Assembly (NCBI GenBank): GCA_003168295.1
Contig: PMST01000215.1
Span: 1-6,303, forward strand
Direction of reading: 5' to 3'
Length of the DNA: 6,303 bases
From: Actinomycetota bacterium
GTDB taxonomy: Bacteria; Actinomycetota; Actinomycetes; Streptosporangiales; Streptosporangiaceae
This document shows positions 1 through 5,369 of the stretch, piece after piece. A program made the translations under genes and the position numbers. The notes under the pieces were generated by a model. That model was not told where the DNA came from. It saw only the letters and a program-made list of their open reading frames with translations, and ran no database searches. Numbering within the stretch: the first letter of the stretch is position 1; each line of letters opens with the position of its first letter.

Positions 1-254
1 ACCAGGTTGTCCCGGGTGATCACCGGCTGCGGCGGGAAACTGACCACCTGCTCGCGCAGGTCAAGCAGCGGGCGCAGCCGGTCGGCGAACGGGGTCACCA
101 TGTTCAGCCCCGCGTGCAGGGTCCGGTGGTACCGGCCGAACCGCTCGACGATGCCGGCCATCGCCTGGGGCACGATGCGGATCGACTGGGTGACCACGAG
201 CACTACCAGGGCGACGAAGACCACGAGCAGGATGACCGCGACAAGAGAGGACAT
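1..254 (-). CDS. SPFH/Band 7 (stomatin/prohibitin-like, QmcA-type) membrane protein, N-terminal part
   Basis: The first 84 residues of a protein whose 3' end lies beyond the left edge. The reading begins MSSLVAVILLVVFVALVVLV, a single hydrophobic membrane anchor at about residues 4-22. It continues with the SPFH entry signature: IRIVPQ, then GIVERFGRYHRTLHAGLN, PFADRLRPLLDLREQVVSFP and PVITRDN. This pattern is characteristic of QmcA/stomatin-like proteins, which form oligomeric scaffolds in membrane microdomains. The ATG at 254 is chosen because AGGAG (264-268 on the minus strand) lies 9 nt upstream and the membrane anchor follows at once. The gene lies 105 bp downstream of the ABC ATPase on the same strand, so co-transcription is possible. 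NfeD-like genes often accompany SPFH genes; none lies between these two, and one could be outside the window. Family assignment is confident; the specific cellular role is not known. Confidence 0.88.
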   Translation of the reverse strand, partial: MSSLVAVILLVVFVALVVLVVTQSIRIVPQAMAGIVERFGRYHRTLHAGLNMVTPFADRLRPLLDLREQVVSFPPQPVITRDNL

Positions 255-285
255 AACGCATCACTCCTGGGCCCGGTGCGGGTTT

Positions 286-308
286 CCGGGTGTTCCGGGG
301 TGTCCGGG
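286..308. repeat. 9-nt imperfect tandem repeat upstream of the SPFH gene
   Basis: CCGGG recurs at 286, 295 and 304, giving a 9-nt period (CCGGGTGTT, CCGGGGTGT, CCGGGCTTG) in the 105-bp gap between the ABC ATPase stop and the SPFH start. It ends about 17 bp before the SPFH Shine-Dalgarno. It may be only low-complexity GC-rich sequence. I see no terminator-like hairpin with a T-tract in this gap. Confidence 0.35.
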
Positions 309-359
309 CTTGATGGCTACGTTACCGACCTTCAGCGAGTTCAGCCAGCAAACGGCCAC

Positions 360-1145
360 TCAGCGTGCTCGCGCGGTCCAGCGTGACTGCCGGTGCTCGA
401 TCTCCAGCTGGACGCCGAAGCACCGGGACAGGTTCTTCGCGGTGAAGACCTCCTCGATCGGCCCGGCCGCCAGCACCGACCCCCGGCGCAGCAGCATCGC
501 GTGGGTGAAGCCGTCGGGCACCTCTTCCACGTGGTGGGTGACCAGCACCATCATCGGCGCCTTGGGATCGCGGGCGAGCTGGGTCAGCCGGCGGAGCAGA
601 TCTTCACGGCCGCCCAGGTCGAGCCCGGCGGCCGGCTCGTCGAGCAGCAGCAGCTCCGGGTCGGGCATCAGGGCCCGGGCGATCTGCACCCGCTTGCGCT
701 CGCCCTCGGACAGGGTGGCGAACTTGCGCCTGATCAGGTGGGCGCAGCCGAGCGCGTCCAGCAGTTCGACGGCGCGGGTGACGTCGCCGGAGTCGTACTC
801 CTCTTTCCACCGGCCCAAGATGGCGTACGAGGCGGTGAGCACCAGGTCGATGACCTTCTCCCCCGGCGGGACCTGCTCGGCGATCGAGGCGCTGGTCAGC
901 CCGATCCTGGGCCGCAGGTCGAAGATGTCGACCTCGCCCATCTTCTCGCCCAGGATCTCGACCGTGCCCTGGGAGGGGAACGCCAGCGTGGCGGCGATCT
1001 GGAGCAGCGTGGTCTTGCCCGCCCCGTTGGGGCCGATGAGGATCCAGCGCTCGTCCCCGTGCGCTGTCCAGTCGACGTTGCGCAGCAGGACCGCCGAGTC
1101 ACGCCTGACCTCGACGCCGCGCAACCGCAGTACCTCGTCGGACAT
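360..1145 (-). CDS. ABC transporter ATP-binding protein, ModF/YlmA-like (COG1119 type)
   Basis: A 261-residue nucleotide-binding subunit. Visible motifs are Walker A GPNGAGKTT (38-46), signature LSEGE (145-149), Walker B LLLLDEP (165-171), D-loop GLD (174-176) and H-loop His204 in LVTHHVEEV. The usual Q-loop glutamine is not at its expected place: the strand reads RIGLTSASIAEQ, with Ala86 where Gln is normal and the nearest Gln at 91. Length and the THHVEEVP/FTHAMLLRRG stretch fit the family annotated as molybdenum-transport/photorepair-like ATPases, but the true substrate is unknown. No permease or binding protein lies in the window, so it may work with distant partners or have a non-transport role. 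The ATG at 1145 is well supported by AAGGAGG ending 4 nt upstream. It is the first gene of a probable unit with the SPFH gene. Confidence 0.93.
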   Translation of the reverse strand: MSDEVLRLRGVEVRRDSAVLLRNVDWTAHGDERWILIGPNGAGKTTLLQIAATLAFPSQGTVEILGEKMGEVDIFDLRPRIGLTSASIAEQVPPGEKVIDLVLTASYAILGRWKEEYDSGDVTRAVELLDALGCAHLIRRKFATLSEGERKRVQIARALMPDPELLLLDEPAAGLDLGGREDLLRRLTQLARDPKAPMMVLVTHHVEEVPDGFTHAMLLRRGSVLAAGPIEEVFTAKNLSRCFGVQLEIEHRQSRWTARAR

Positions 1146-1235
1146 CAGGCCTCCTTCCCTCGAACGGCACCGTGGATCGGCCGGCTCGATTGGCCGCCGA
1201 GACCGAACCTATGCCACCGGGCGCCGTCCGGCCCA

Positions 1236-1292
1236 GCCGGGTGCCGACCCCCGGGATCCGGCCCGGCCCGGGTGCCGGCCGGGTGCCGACCC
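1236..1292. repeat. 15-bp direct repeats in the divergent intergenic region
   Basis: GCCGGGTGCCGACCC occurs perfectly at 1236-1250 and 1278-1292, 42 bp apart, which is close to four helical turns. A shorter copy of the core CCGGGTGCCG lies between them at 1268-1277. The array is upstream of the ABC ATPase start and could be a regulator-binding array or simple GC-rich duplication. Confidence 0.6.
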
Positions 1293-1418
1293 GCGAGCCG
1301 TCCCGGGGCCGAAATTGTCGCGCCCTGAGAAAACCATTCTGGGAAGTCTGTAAACCTTTGGTGCCTTATATCCGTCTTAATCATTAGGAACCACTAACAA
1401 GGTCACTCCGCTATGTTA

Positions 1419-1433
1419 AAGCACGCTATGCTT
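1419..1433. promoter_or_regulatory. Candidate operator: AAGCA-N5-TGCTT inverted repeat
   Basis: A perfect 5-bp inverted repeat with a 5-nt spacer (AAGCA CGCTA TGCTT) overlaps the -10-like TATGCT at 1427-1432, about 65 bp before the stalk-protein start. A wider imperfect pair, GTTAAAGC/GCTTAAC, brackets it at about 1415-1447. Its position over a possible promoter suggests an operator, but short inverted repeats also occur by chance. Confidence 0.3.
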
Positions 1434-1497
1434 CGGGCTTGCTTAACGACCAGGTATGACCCGTTTGGGGACCGATCTAGTGAGAGGGGTTCGGGAG

Positions 1498-2073
1498 ATG
1501 GCTATGCGCATACGCGTGCTATCAGGCTGTTTTGCCGTCGGCGTAGCAGCGTTCATGATGACCACCAGCACGGCGGCGCACGCAACGACCCTGTCTGCTG
1601 CTCACACCGGCGTTGTTGCCGCCAGCGTGAGTAGCCAGCCAGAAGGCAGCAGGACGCCGCCACCGAGCCAACAGCCGACGCCGGCACCGACGGTGAGTAC
1701 TCCGACACCCACGCCGACGTGCACCTGCCGTACACCTACGCCGCCGCCGCCGACGCCCACCCCGTCGCCGACGTGCACCTGCCACACGCCGACGCCGACG
1801 CCGTCGACTCCGCCAGCCAGTCCGTCAAGCTCTTCGCCGCCAAGCCCGGCCCCGTCGGTGACGACTTCGTCGCCGCCTGCGCCGAGCGTGACGGTGAGCG
1901 CGACCAGCACCGGGGCTCCGACCGGCGGCGCTGGTACCGGCGGCGGCGGCAGCATCGGCTCCGGCGGCAGTAGCCTGCCGCTGGCTCTAGGCGGTGGCGC
2001 AGTGGCGCTGGCCGCGGGCGGTCTGGGCCTGTTCGCCATCCGCCGCTGGCGCAGGACGCGTCCGGTCGCCTGA
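1498..2073 (+). CDS. Secreted Pro/Thr-rich stalk protein with C-terminal membrane anchor (putative sortase substrate)
   Basis: About 191 residues from ATG 1498. I recognise no named family. The N-terminus is a signal peptide: MAMRIRVLSGC, a hydrophobic core through VAAFMM, and a likely cleavage after AHA. A long Pro/Thr/Ser-rich stalk follows (about residues 50-140), built from TPTP-type repeats and holding two Cys-Thr-Cys motifs (75/77 and 93/95). Then come a Gly/Ser-rich linker, the stretch SLPLALGGG, a hydrophobic helix and a basic tail IRRWRRTR. This is the layout of a cell-wall sorting signal, but LPLAL replaces the LPxTG-like pentapeptide. Starts at 1498 (GAGGGG 8 nt upstream) and 1504 (GGAG 6 nt upstream) both fit; the in-frame ATG at 1456 lacks a spaced Shine-Dalgarno and would put charged residues before the signal peptide. 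The sortase gene starts 5 bp after its stop, supporting a substrate/enzyme pair. The 5' part uses codons such as TTT, TGT, ATA and CTA that are scarce in neighbouring genes. Confidence 0.8.
   Translation: MAMRIRVLSGCFAVGVAAFMMTTSTAAHATTLSAAHTGVVAASVSSQPEGSRTPPPSQQPTPAPTVSTPTPTPTCTCRTPTPPPPTPTPSPTCTCHTPTPTPSTPPASPSSSSPPSPAPSVTTSSPPAPSVTVSATSTGAPTGGAGTGGGGSIGSGGSSLPLALGGGAVALAAGGLGLFAIRRWRRTRPVA
1712..1783 (+). repeat. 18-nt in-frame direct repeat encoding the Cys-Thr-Cys motif
   Basis: CGCCGACGTGCACCTGCC is present exactly at 1712-1729 and 1766-1783, 54 nt (18 codons) apart within the stalk region. Each copy encodes most of PTCTC, so the two Cys pairs come from an internal duplication that has kept the reading frame. 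Confidence 0.8.
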
Positions 2074-2078
2074 GCTCG

Positions 2079-2744
2079 TTGTATCTGCCTCGCCACCGGC
2101 GCACTCCGCTGGGCCGGTGGGCGCTGGGACTAGCCCTCGCCGCTGTTGTACTGTGCGCGGGCGGTATCAGCGTGGCTGCGTTCGGACTGCTGGATGGAAC
2201 ACCCGCCGATGCCGGGGCTACTGTGGTCCCGGCATCGGTGAAGACCACCCCGCCGACGCTGAATCATGATCCACGGGCTCAGGTCATGGCGCGTTCGGTG
2301 CCGGTCAGCATCCGCGTCCCGGATATCGGGGTCAGCGCGCCGGTGATGAAGGTGGGCAAGAACGCGAACGACACCGTCCAGGTGCCACCCCTGGACGACC
2401 ACAACCTGGTCGGCTGGTACGAATACGGCCCGACGCCCGGCCAGAAGGGCGACGCGGTCATCCTCGGCCACGTGGACTCGCTCACCGGGATCTCGGTCTT
2501 CTACTACCTCAAGGACCTGCACGCCGGAAACAAGGTCTACGTCACGCTGGCCAATGGCAAGGTGGCCACGTTTGAGGTGGACGGCCTGCAGAAAGTGTCC
2601 AAGGACGCCTTCCCCACCGCGACCGTCTACGGCAAGGCCAATTACCCGAGCCTGCGCCTGATCACCTGCGGCGGCGCGTTCGACGCAGCCACCGGGCACT
2701 ACCTGTACAACATCATCGTGTACGCGCACCTGGTCAGCGGCTAG
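2079..2744 (+). CDS. Class F-type sortase (cysteine transpeptidase)
   Basis: A 221-residue membrane-anchored sortase: basic N-terminus MYLPRHRRTPLGRW, one membrane segment at about 15-38, a short linker, then the sortase barrel from about 72. Family signatures are SIRVPDIGVSAPV (77-89), VGWYEYGPTPGQKGDAVILGH with catalytic His131, DAFPTATVYG (176-185) and LRLITCGG with nucleophile Cys197. These match actinobacterial class F sortases, which attach surface proteins by cutting a C-terminal sorting motif. The odd point is that no arginine follows Cys197: the tail reads FDAATGHYLYN and then IIVYAHLVSG, whereas sortases normally place a catalytic Arg on the strand after the Cys. The only nearby Arg is Arg193, before the Cys. 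The TTG at 2079 is inferred: it lies 5 bp after the upstream stop, and later in-frame starts would delete the membrane segment. There is no strong Shine-Dalgarno, so translational coupling is likely. The upstream stalk protein is the obvious candidate substrate. Confidence 0.9.
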   Translation: MYLPRHRRTPLGRWALGLALAAVVLCAGGISVAAFGLLDGTPADAGATVVPASVKTTPPTLNHDPRAQVMARSVPVSIRVPDIGVSAPVMKVGKNANDTVQVPPLDDHNLVGWYEYGPTPGQKGDAVILGHVDSLTGISVFYYLKDLHAGNKVYVTLANGKVATFEVDGLQKVSKDAFPTATVYGKANYPSLRLITCGGAFDAATGHYLYNIIVYAHLVSG

Positions 2745-3373
2745 CTTTCGCGCTCCTGGCGGACCGCGAGCAGCGCGGCCTGGGTGCGGTCCTGGACGCC
2801 GAGCTTGGCCAGCACCGAACTCACGTGCGTCTTGACCGTCTTCTCCGAGATGCGCAGCGCCCGGGCGATCTCCCGGTTGGACCGGCCGTGGGTGAGCTCG
2901 GCCAGGACCTCGTGCTCCCGGCTGGTGAGCGCGTCCAGGCCCGCCCCCGGGCTGGCCGAACGCACCAGCGTCCCGGCCGCCTCGGAGGCCAGCAGCAGGT
3001 GGCCGTCGTGCACCGAGCGGATCGCGCGTACCAGCGCGTCGGGGTCGACGTCCTTGTAGAGCAGCCCAGCGGCGCCTGAGCGGAGCGCCAGGCTGGCCAG
3101 GGCGGGTTCGGTGGCGCTGGTGAGGACCAGCACCCGGGCGGCGCTGTCACGCGCTTTCAGCGCGGCGAGCACGGCGATGCCGTCCACGCCGGGCAGCTTG
3201 AGGTCGAGCAGGATCACGTCGGGGGTGTGTTCGGCGGCGAGCGCGAGCGCGGTGTCGCCGTCGCCGGCCTCGCCGGCTACCTCGATCCCGCCGGCGACCT
3301 CGAGCAGCACCCGCAGTCCCCGCCGGACCACCGGGTGGTCGTCGACGATCAGCACGGAGATGGGCGGCGTCAC
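2741..3373 (-). CDS. LuxR/NarL-family two-component response regulator
   Basis: A 210-residue regulator with a receiver domain (about 5-120) and a C-terminal LuxR-type helix-turn-helix (about 145-205). The receiver has acidic pocket Asp11/Asp12, phospho-acceptor Asp57 in VILLDLKLPGVDG, switch Thr85 in LVLTSA and Lys107 in LLYKD, so it looks fully phosphorylatable. The output domain reads LTSREHEVLAEL, SNREIARAL, ISEKTVKTHVSSVLAKLGV, the GerE/LuxR pattern. The GTG start overlaps the TGA of the kinase gene as GTGA (3370-3373), implying translational coupling and a cognate pair. Its stop shares CTAG (2741-2744) with the stop of the convergent sortase gene, leaving no space for a terminator. Target genes are unknown; the adjacent SDR operon, the kinase promoter and the sortase module are the local candidates. 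Confidence 0.95.
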   Translation of the reverse strand: MTPPISVLIVDDHPVVRRGLRVLLEVAGGIEVAGEAGDGDTALALAAEHTPDVILLDLKLPGVDGIAVLAALKARDSAARVLVLTSATEPALASLALRSGAAGLLYKDVDPDALVRAIRSVHDGHLLLASEAAGTLVRSASPGAGLDALTSREHEVLAELTHGRSNREIARALRISEKTVKTHVSSVLAKLGVQDRTQAALLAVRQERES

Positions 3374-4521
3374 CGCTGGCCGCCGCTCTTGACGGGCACC
3401 GTCATCCGCACCCGCGTGCCCGCCGGTCCCGAACGGACGGTCAGCACGCCCCCCGCCGCCGACGCGCGCTCCCGCATCGACGCCAGCCCGAGGCCACCGG
3501 ACGGCATCTCCGGCACGAACCCGCGGCCGTCGTCGGCCACCTCGAGGACCACCCGGCGGGCAGTCCGCGACAGGGCCACCCGGATGCGGCCCGCCCCCGC
3601 GTGCCGCAGCGCGTTGTGCAGGGCTTCCTGCCCGACCCGGTACAGCGCCGCCTCCACCGGGGGGCCGAGCGGGGGCAGTTCGGCGGCGGCGAACGCGACC
3701 GGGATACCATACGCGCGCCCGGCCAGGACCACGTAGCTGCGCATCGATCCGGCCAGCCCGGCGGCTTCCAGGTCGGGCGGCGCCAGCCCGTCGATCACCG
3801 CGCGGAGTTCGGCGTGCGCTTCAGCCCCCAACGTTCCGATTACGTCGATCTCGGACCTGACCCGGGCCAGGTCGGCCGGGTCCCGGGCGGCCAGCACCGC
3901 CGCGGCCCGGGCGTGCGCCCGGATGCTGAACAGCTTCTGCGTGACCGCGTCGTGCAGTTCCCGGGCCAGCCGGGAGCGCTCCTGCAGCACCGAGAGTTCC
4001 TGGCTGCGCTCGTACAGCCGCGCGTTGGTCAGCGCGATCGCCGCGTGCGCGGCGAACAGCGACAGGATCTCCTCGTCCCGCCCGGTGAAGCCACGGCTGG
4101 CCGCGGCGGCGGAAACCTTGTTGGCGGCGAAGATGATGCCGAGCACGCGGTCGCCGTCGCGCACCGGCACCCCGAGGAAATGTGACATGTCCGGATGGGC
4201 GGCGGGCCAGCCCTCGAACCTCGGGTCGGCGCGGATGTCCGCGAGCCGTTCCGGCTTACCCTCGTTCAGCAGCACGGCGAGCATCCCGTGCCGGCGCGGC
4301 AGCGGGCCGATGGCCTGCCACTGCTCGGGCGAGATCCCGTCCACCACAAACTCGGCGAACGAGTCGCCCTCGTCGGGCACCCCGAGCGCGGCGTAGCGCG
4401 CGCCGACCAGCGACCGGGCGGACCGCACGATCACCTGCAGCACGTCCCGGACGGACATCTGCCGGTTGACCGAGAGCACCGCCTGGCTCACCTGGTAGAG
4501 CTCGCCCAATCCATCGCTCAC
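3370..4521 (-). CDS. GAF-domain sensor histidine kinase (NarL/DegS-type, HisKA_3)
   Basis: Partner kinase of the adjacent response regulator. I prefer the GTG at 4521 (383 residues); an ATG at 4557 would add 12 residues. Numbering here uses the longer form. A GAF sensor domain spans about 28-178 (VRDVLQVIVRSARSLVGARY, then MSHFLGVPVRDGDRVLGIIF). HisKA_3 follows with phospho-acceptor His202 in ERSRLARELHDAVTQKLFS, then HATPase_c with N-box GQEALHNALRHA (Asn315), G1 DDGRGF (342-347) and G2 GGLGLASMRERA (354 on). No membrane segment is visible, so it is probably cytosolic and senses an internal ligand, redox state or light through GAF; I see no diagnostic cofactor residue to choose. The 4521 start is favoured because neither start has a Shine-Dalgarno, while TACCGT lies 7 nt before the GTG, the spacing of leaderless actinobacterial starts. 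The stop overlaps the regulator start as GTGA. Confidence 0.93.
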   Translation of the reverse strand: MSDGLGELYQVSQAVLSVNRQMSVRDVLQVIVRSARSLVGARYAALGVPDEGDSFAEFVVDGISPEQWQAIGPLPRRHGMLAVLLNEGKPERLADIRADPRFEGWPAAHPDMSHFLGVPVRDGDRVLGIIFAANKVSAAAASRGFTGRDEEILSLFAAHAAIALTNARLYERSQELSVLQERSRLARELHDAVTQKLFSIRAHARAAAVLAARDPADLARVRSEIDVIGTLGAEAHAELRAVIDGLAPPDLEAAGLAGSMRSYVVLAGRAYGIPVAFAAAELPPLGPPVEAALYRVGQEALHNALRHAGAGRIRVALSRTARRVVLEVADDGRGFVPEMPSGGLGLASMRERASAAGGVLTVRSGPAGTRVRMTVPVKSGGQR

Positions 4522-4645
4522 GTGTCCGACGGTAGCCCGGCGGCCAGAGCGGCGCATCGGGCGGCGGTCCTAGGACTATCGGCGTGGACCTACCGGGCCG
4601 CGGGACCGATGTGCCGCCGCGGCGAAACACCTAGCGTGCGAAGAC
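4522..4645. promoter_or_regulatory. Divergent promoter region with mirror-image arms, kinase/SDR
   Basis: CCGATGYGCCGC occurs on the minus strand at 4560-4549 (Y=C) and on the plus strand at 4606-4617 (Y=T), facing outward. In both arms GATGYG is followed by an 18-nt spacer and a -10-like hexamer: TACCGT (4534-4529, minus) and TAGCGT (4632-4637, plus). The hexamers are 7 nt from the kinase GTG and 8 nt from the SDR ATG, spacing typical of leaderless transcripts. GATGYG is a poor match to TTGACA, so an alternative sigma factor or an activator would be needed. This is a sequence-pattern inference only. Confidence 0.45.
4567..4576. promoter_or_regulatory. Candidate operator: perfect palindrome GTCCTAGGAC
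   Basis: A 10-bp perfect palindrome lies between the two outward promoter arms, centred about 50 bp upstream of the inferred kinase start site and about 74 bp upstream of the SDR start. A wider GGTCC/GGACC pair (4566-4570 and 4586-4590) overlaps it. NarL/LuxR-type regulators bind short palindromes of this size, so the neighbouring response regulator is a natural candidate ligand. Confidence 0.4.
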
Positions 4646-5353
4646 ATGAACACACAGGTAGCACTGATTACGGGGGCCTCTCGCGGACTGGGCCGGGCGC
4701 TGGCCACTGGCCTGGCCCGCGAGGGTCTGGCTCTCATCATCGACGCACGGAACGCCGCCGCGCTGCAGCAGACGGCGGCGCAGCTACGGGCGGCGGGCGG
4801 TACCGTCACCGCCATCAGCGGCGATGTCACCGATCCGGCGCACCGGGCCGCCCTGCTGGCGGCCGTGCAAACCGCAGGCCGGCTGGACCTGCTGGTGAAC
4901 AACGCCGGCACGCTGGGCGCGAGCCCGCTACCCGCGCTGGCCGACTATCCGGCCGCTGACCTGCGCACCGCGTTCGAGGCGAACGTGATCGCGCCGATCG
5001 CGCTGATCCAGCTGATGCTGCCGCTGCTGCGGGCCAGCGGCGGGGCGGTGCTGAACATCACCTCGGACGCGGCCCGGGAGGCGTACGCGGGCTGGGGCGG
5101 CTACGGCGCCGCCAAGGCCGCCCTGGAGCAGGCCTCCAATGTGCTGGCGGCCGAGGAGCTCGCGGTCCGCGTCTGGTGGGCCGACCCCGGCGACCTGCGC
5201 ACCGACATGCACCAGCAGGCCTTCCCCGGCCAGGACATCTCGGACCGGCCGCGGCCCGAGTCGGTCGTCCCCGCGTTCGTCCGGCTCATCTCGCAGCGGC
5301 TGCCGGGCGGCCGGTACCGCGCCGCCGACCTGATGCCCGCTGTCCACAGCTAG
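4646..5353 (+). CDS. Short-chain dehydrogenase/reductase (classical SDR)
   Basis: A 235-residue cytosolic oxidoreductase of the usual classical-SDR length. The cofactor-binding turn is TGASRGLG (9-16), followed by a second strand ending IIDARN, the structural motif NNAG (85-88), and a complete catalytic tetrad: Asn113, Ser140 (NITS), Tyr153 and Lys157 (YGAAK). Arg13 in the glycine turn suggests NADP(H) over NAD(H), but not decisively. PGDLRTDM (181-188) is the usual post-active-site segment. The substrate cannot be read from sequence. The ATG at 4646 has only a weak GAAGA nearby, but TAGCGT lies 8 nt upstream, so translation may be leaderless. The QueA-family gene follows after 16 bp, so the two are probably one operon, transcribed divergently from the kinase/regulator pair. 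Confidence 0.93.
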   Translation: MNTQVALITGASRGLGRALATGLAREGLALIIDARNAAALQQTAAQLRAAGGTVTAISGDVTDPAHRAALLAAVQTAGRLDLLVNNAGTLGASPLPALADYPAADLRTAFEANVIAPIALIQLMLPLLRASGGAVLNITSDAAREAYAGWGGYGAAKAALEQASNVLAAEELAVRVWWADPGDLRTDMHQQAFPGQDISDRPRPESVVPAFVRLISQRLPGGRYRAADLMPAVHS

Positions 5354-5369
5354 CAGAACAGGAGATCCC

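Larger units (their letters stand above)
1146..1497. promoter_or_regulatory. Non-coding divergent interval between the ABC ATPase and stalk-protein genes
   Basis: About 350 bp without a convincing gene. The half next to the ABC gene (about 1160-1310) is extremely GC-rich and carries repeats of CCGGGTGCCG. The other half (about 1311-1450) is conspicuously AT-rich for this window, with CTTATATCC, TCTTAATCATTAGG and GTTAAAGC, as expected of promoter DNA. Plausible but weak -10-like hexamers are TATGTT (1412-1417) and TATGCT (1427-1432) for the plus strand, and TATAAG on the minus strand; none has a good -35. Promoters for both flanking genes probably lie here, but I cannot place a start site. 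Confidence 0.5.

Noticed and set aside
61..264. 67-residue minus-strand frame overlapping the SPFH start
   Set aside because: It is out of frame with the SPFH reading that begins at 254, and its sequence is low-complexity with no family motif.
7..1353. Long plus-strand open frame antisense to the SPFH and ABC ATPase genes
   Set aside because: It spans two genes and their gap, has no recognisable domain and is Arg/Ser/Pro-rich, as expected of a shadow frame in GC-rich DNA. The opposite strand has full ABC and SPFH motifs.
1145..1384. 79-residue minus-strand frame whose TGA overlaps the ABC ATPase ATG
   Set aside because: The TGATG junction looks like coupling, but there is no Shine-Dalgarno, codon use is not gene-like, and the middle is only the translated GC-rich repeats (GRHPAG twice). 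The ABC gene has its own strong ribosome binding site.
1456..1497. Upstream ATG at 1456 as start of the stalk protein
   Set aside because: No properly spaced Shine-Dalgarno precedes it, and the added residues carry both charges ahead of a normal signal peptide. Starts at 1498 and 1504 are better placed.
1413..1634. 73-residue plus-strand frame overlapping the stalk-protein start
   Set aside because: No ribosome binding site, no recognisable content, and it conflicts with the signal-peptide reading of the real gene.
1681..1860. GC-rich repetitive stretch considered as a CRISPR array or minisatellite
   Set aside because: The repeats stay in the reading frame of a Pro/Thr-rich stalk, have no unique spacers of constant length, and are explained by protein repeat structure.
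2130..2729. Minus-strand open frame inside the sortase gene
   Set aside because: It is the complement of a well-supported sortase coding sequence and shows no domain of its own.
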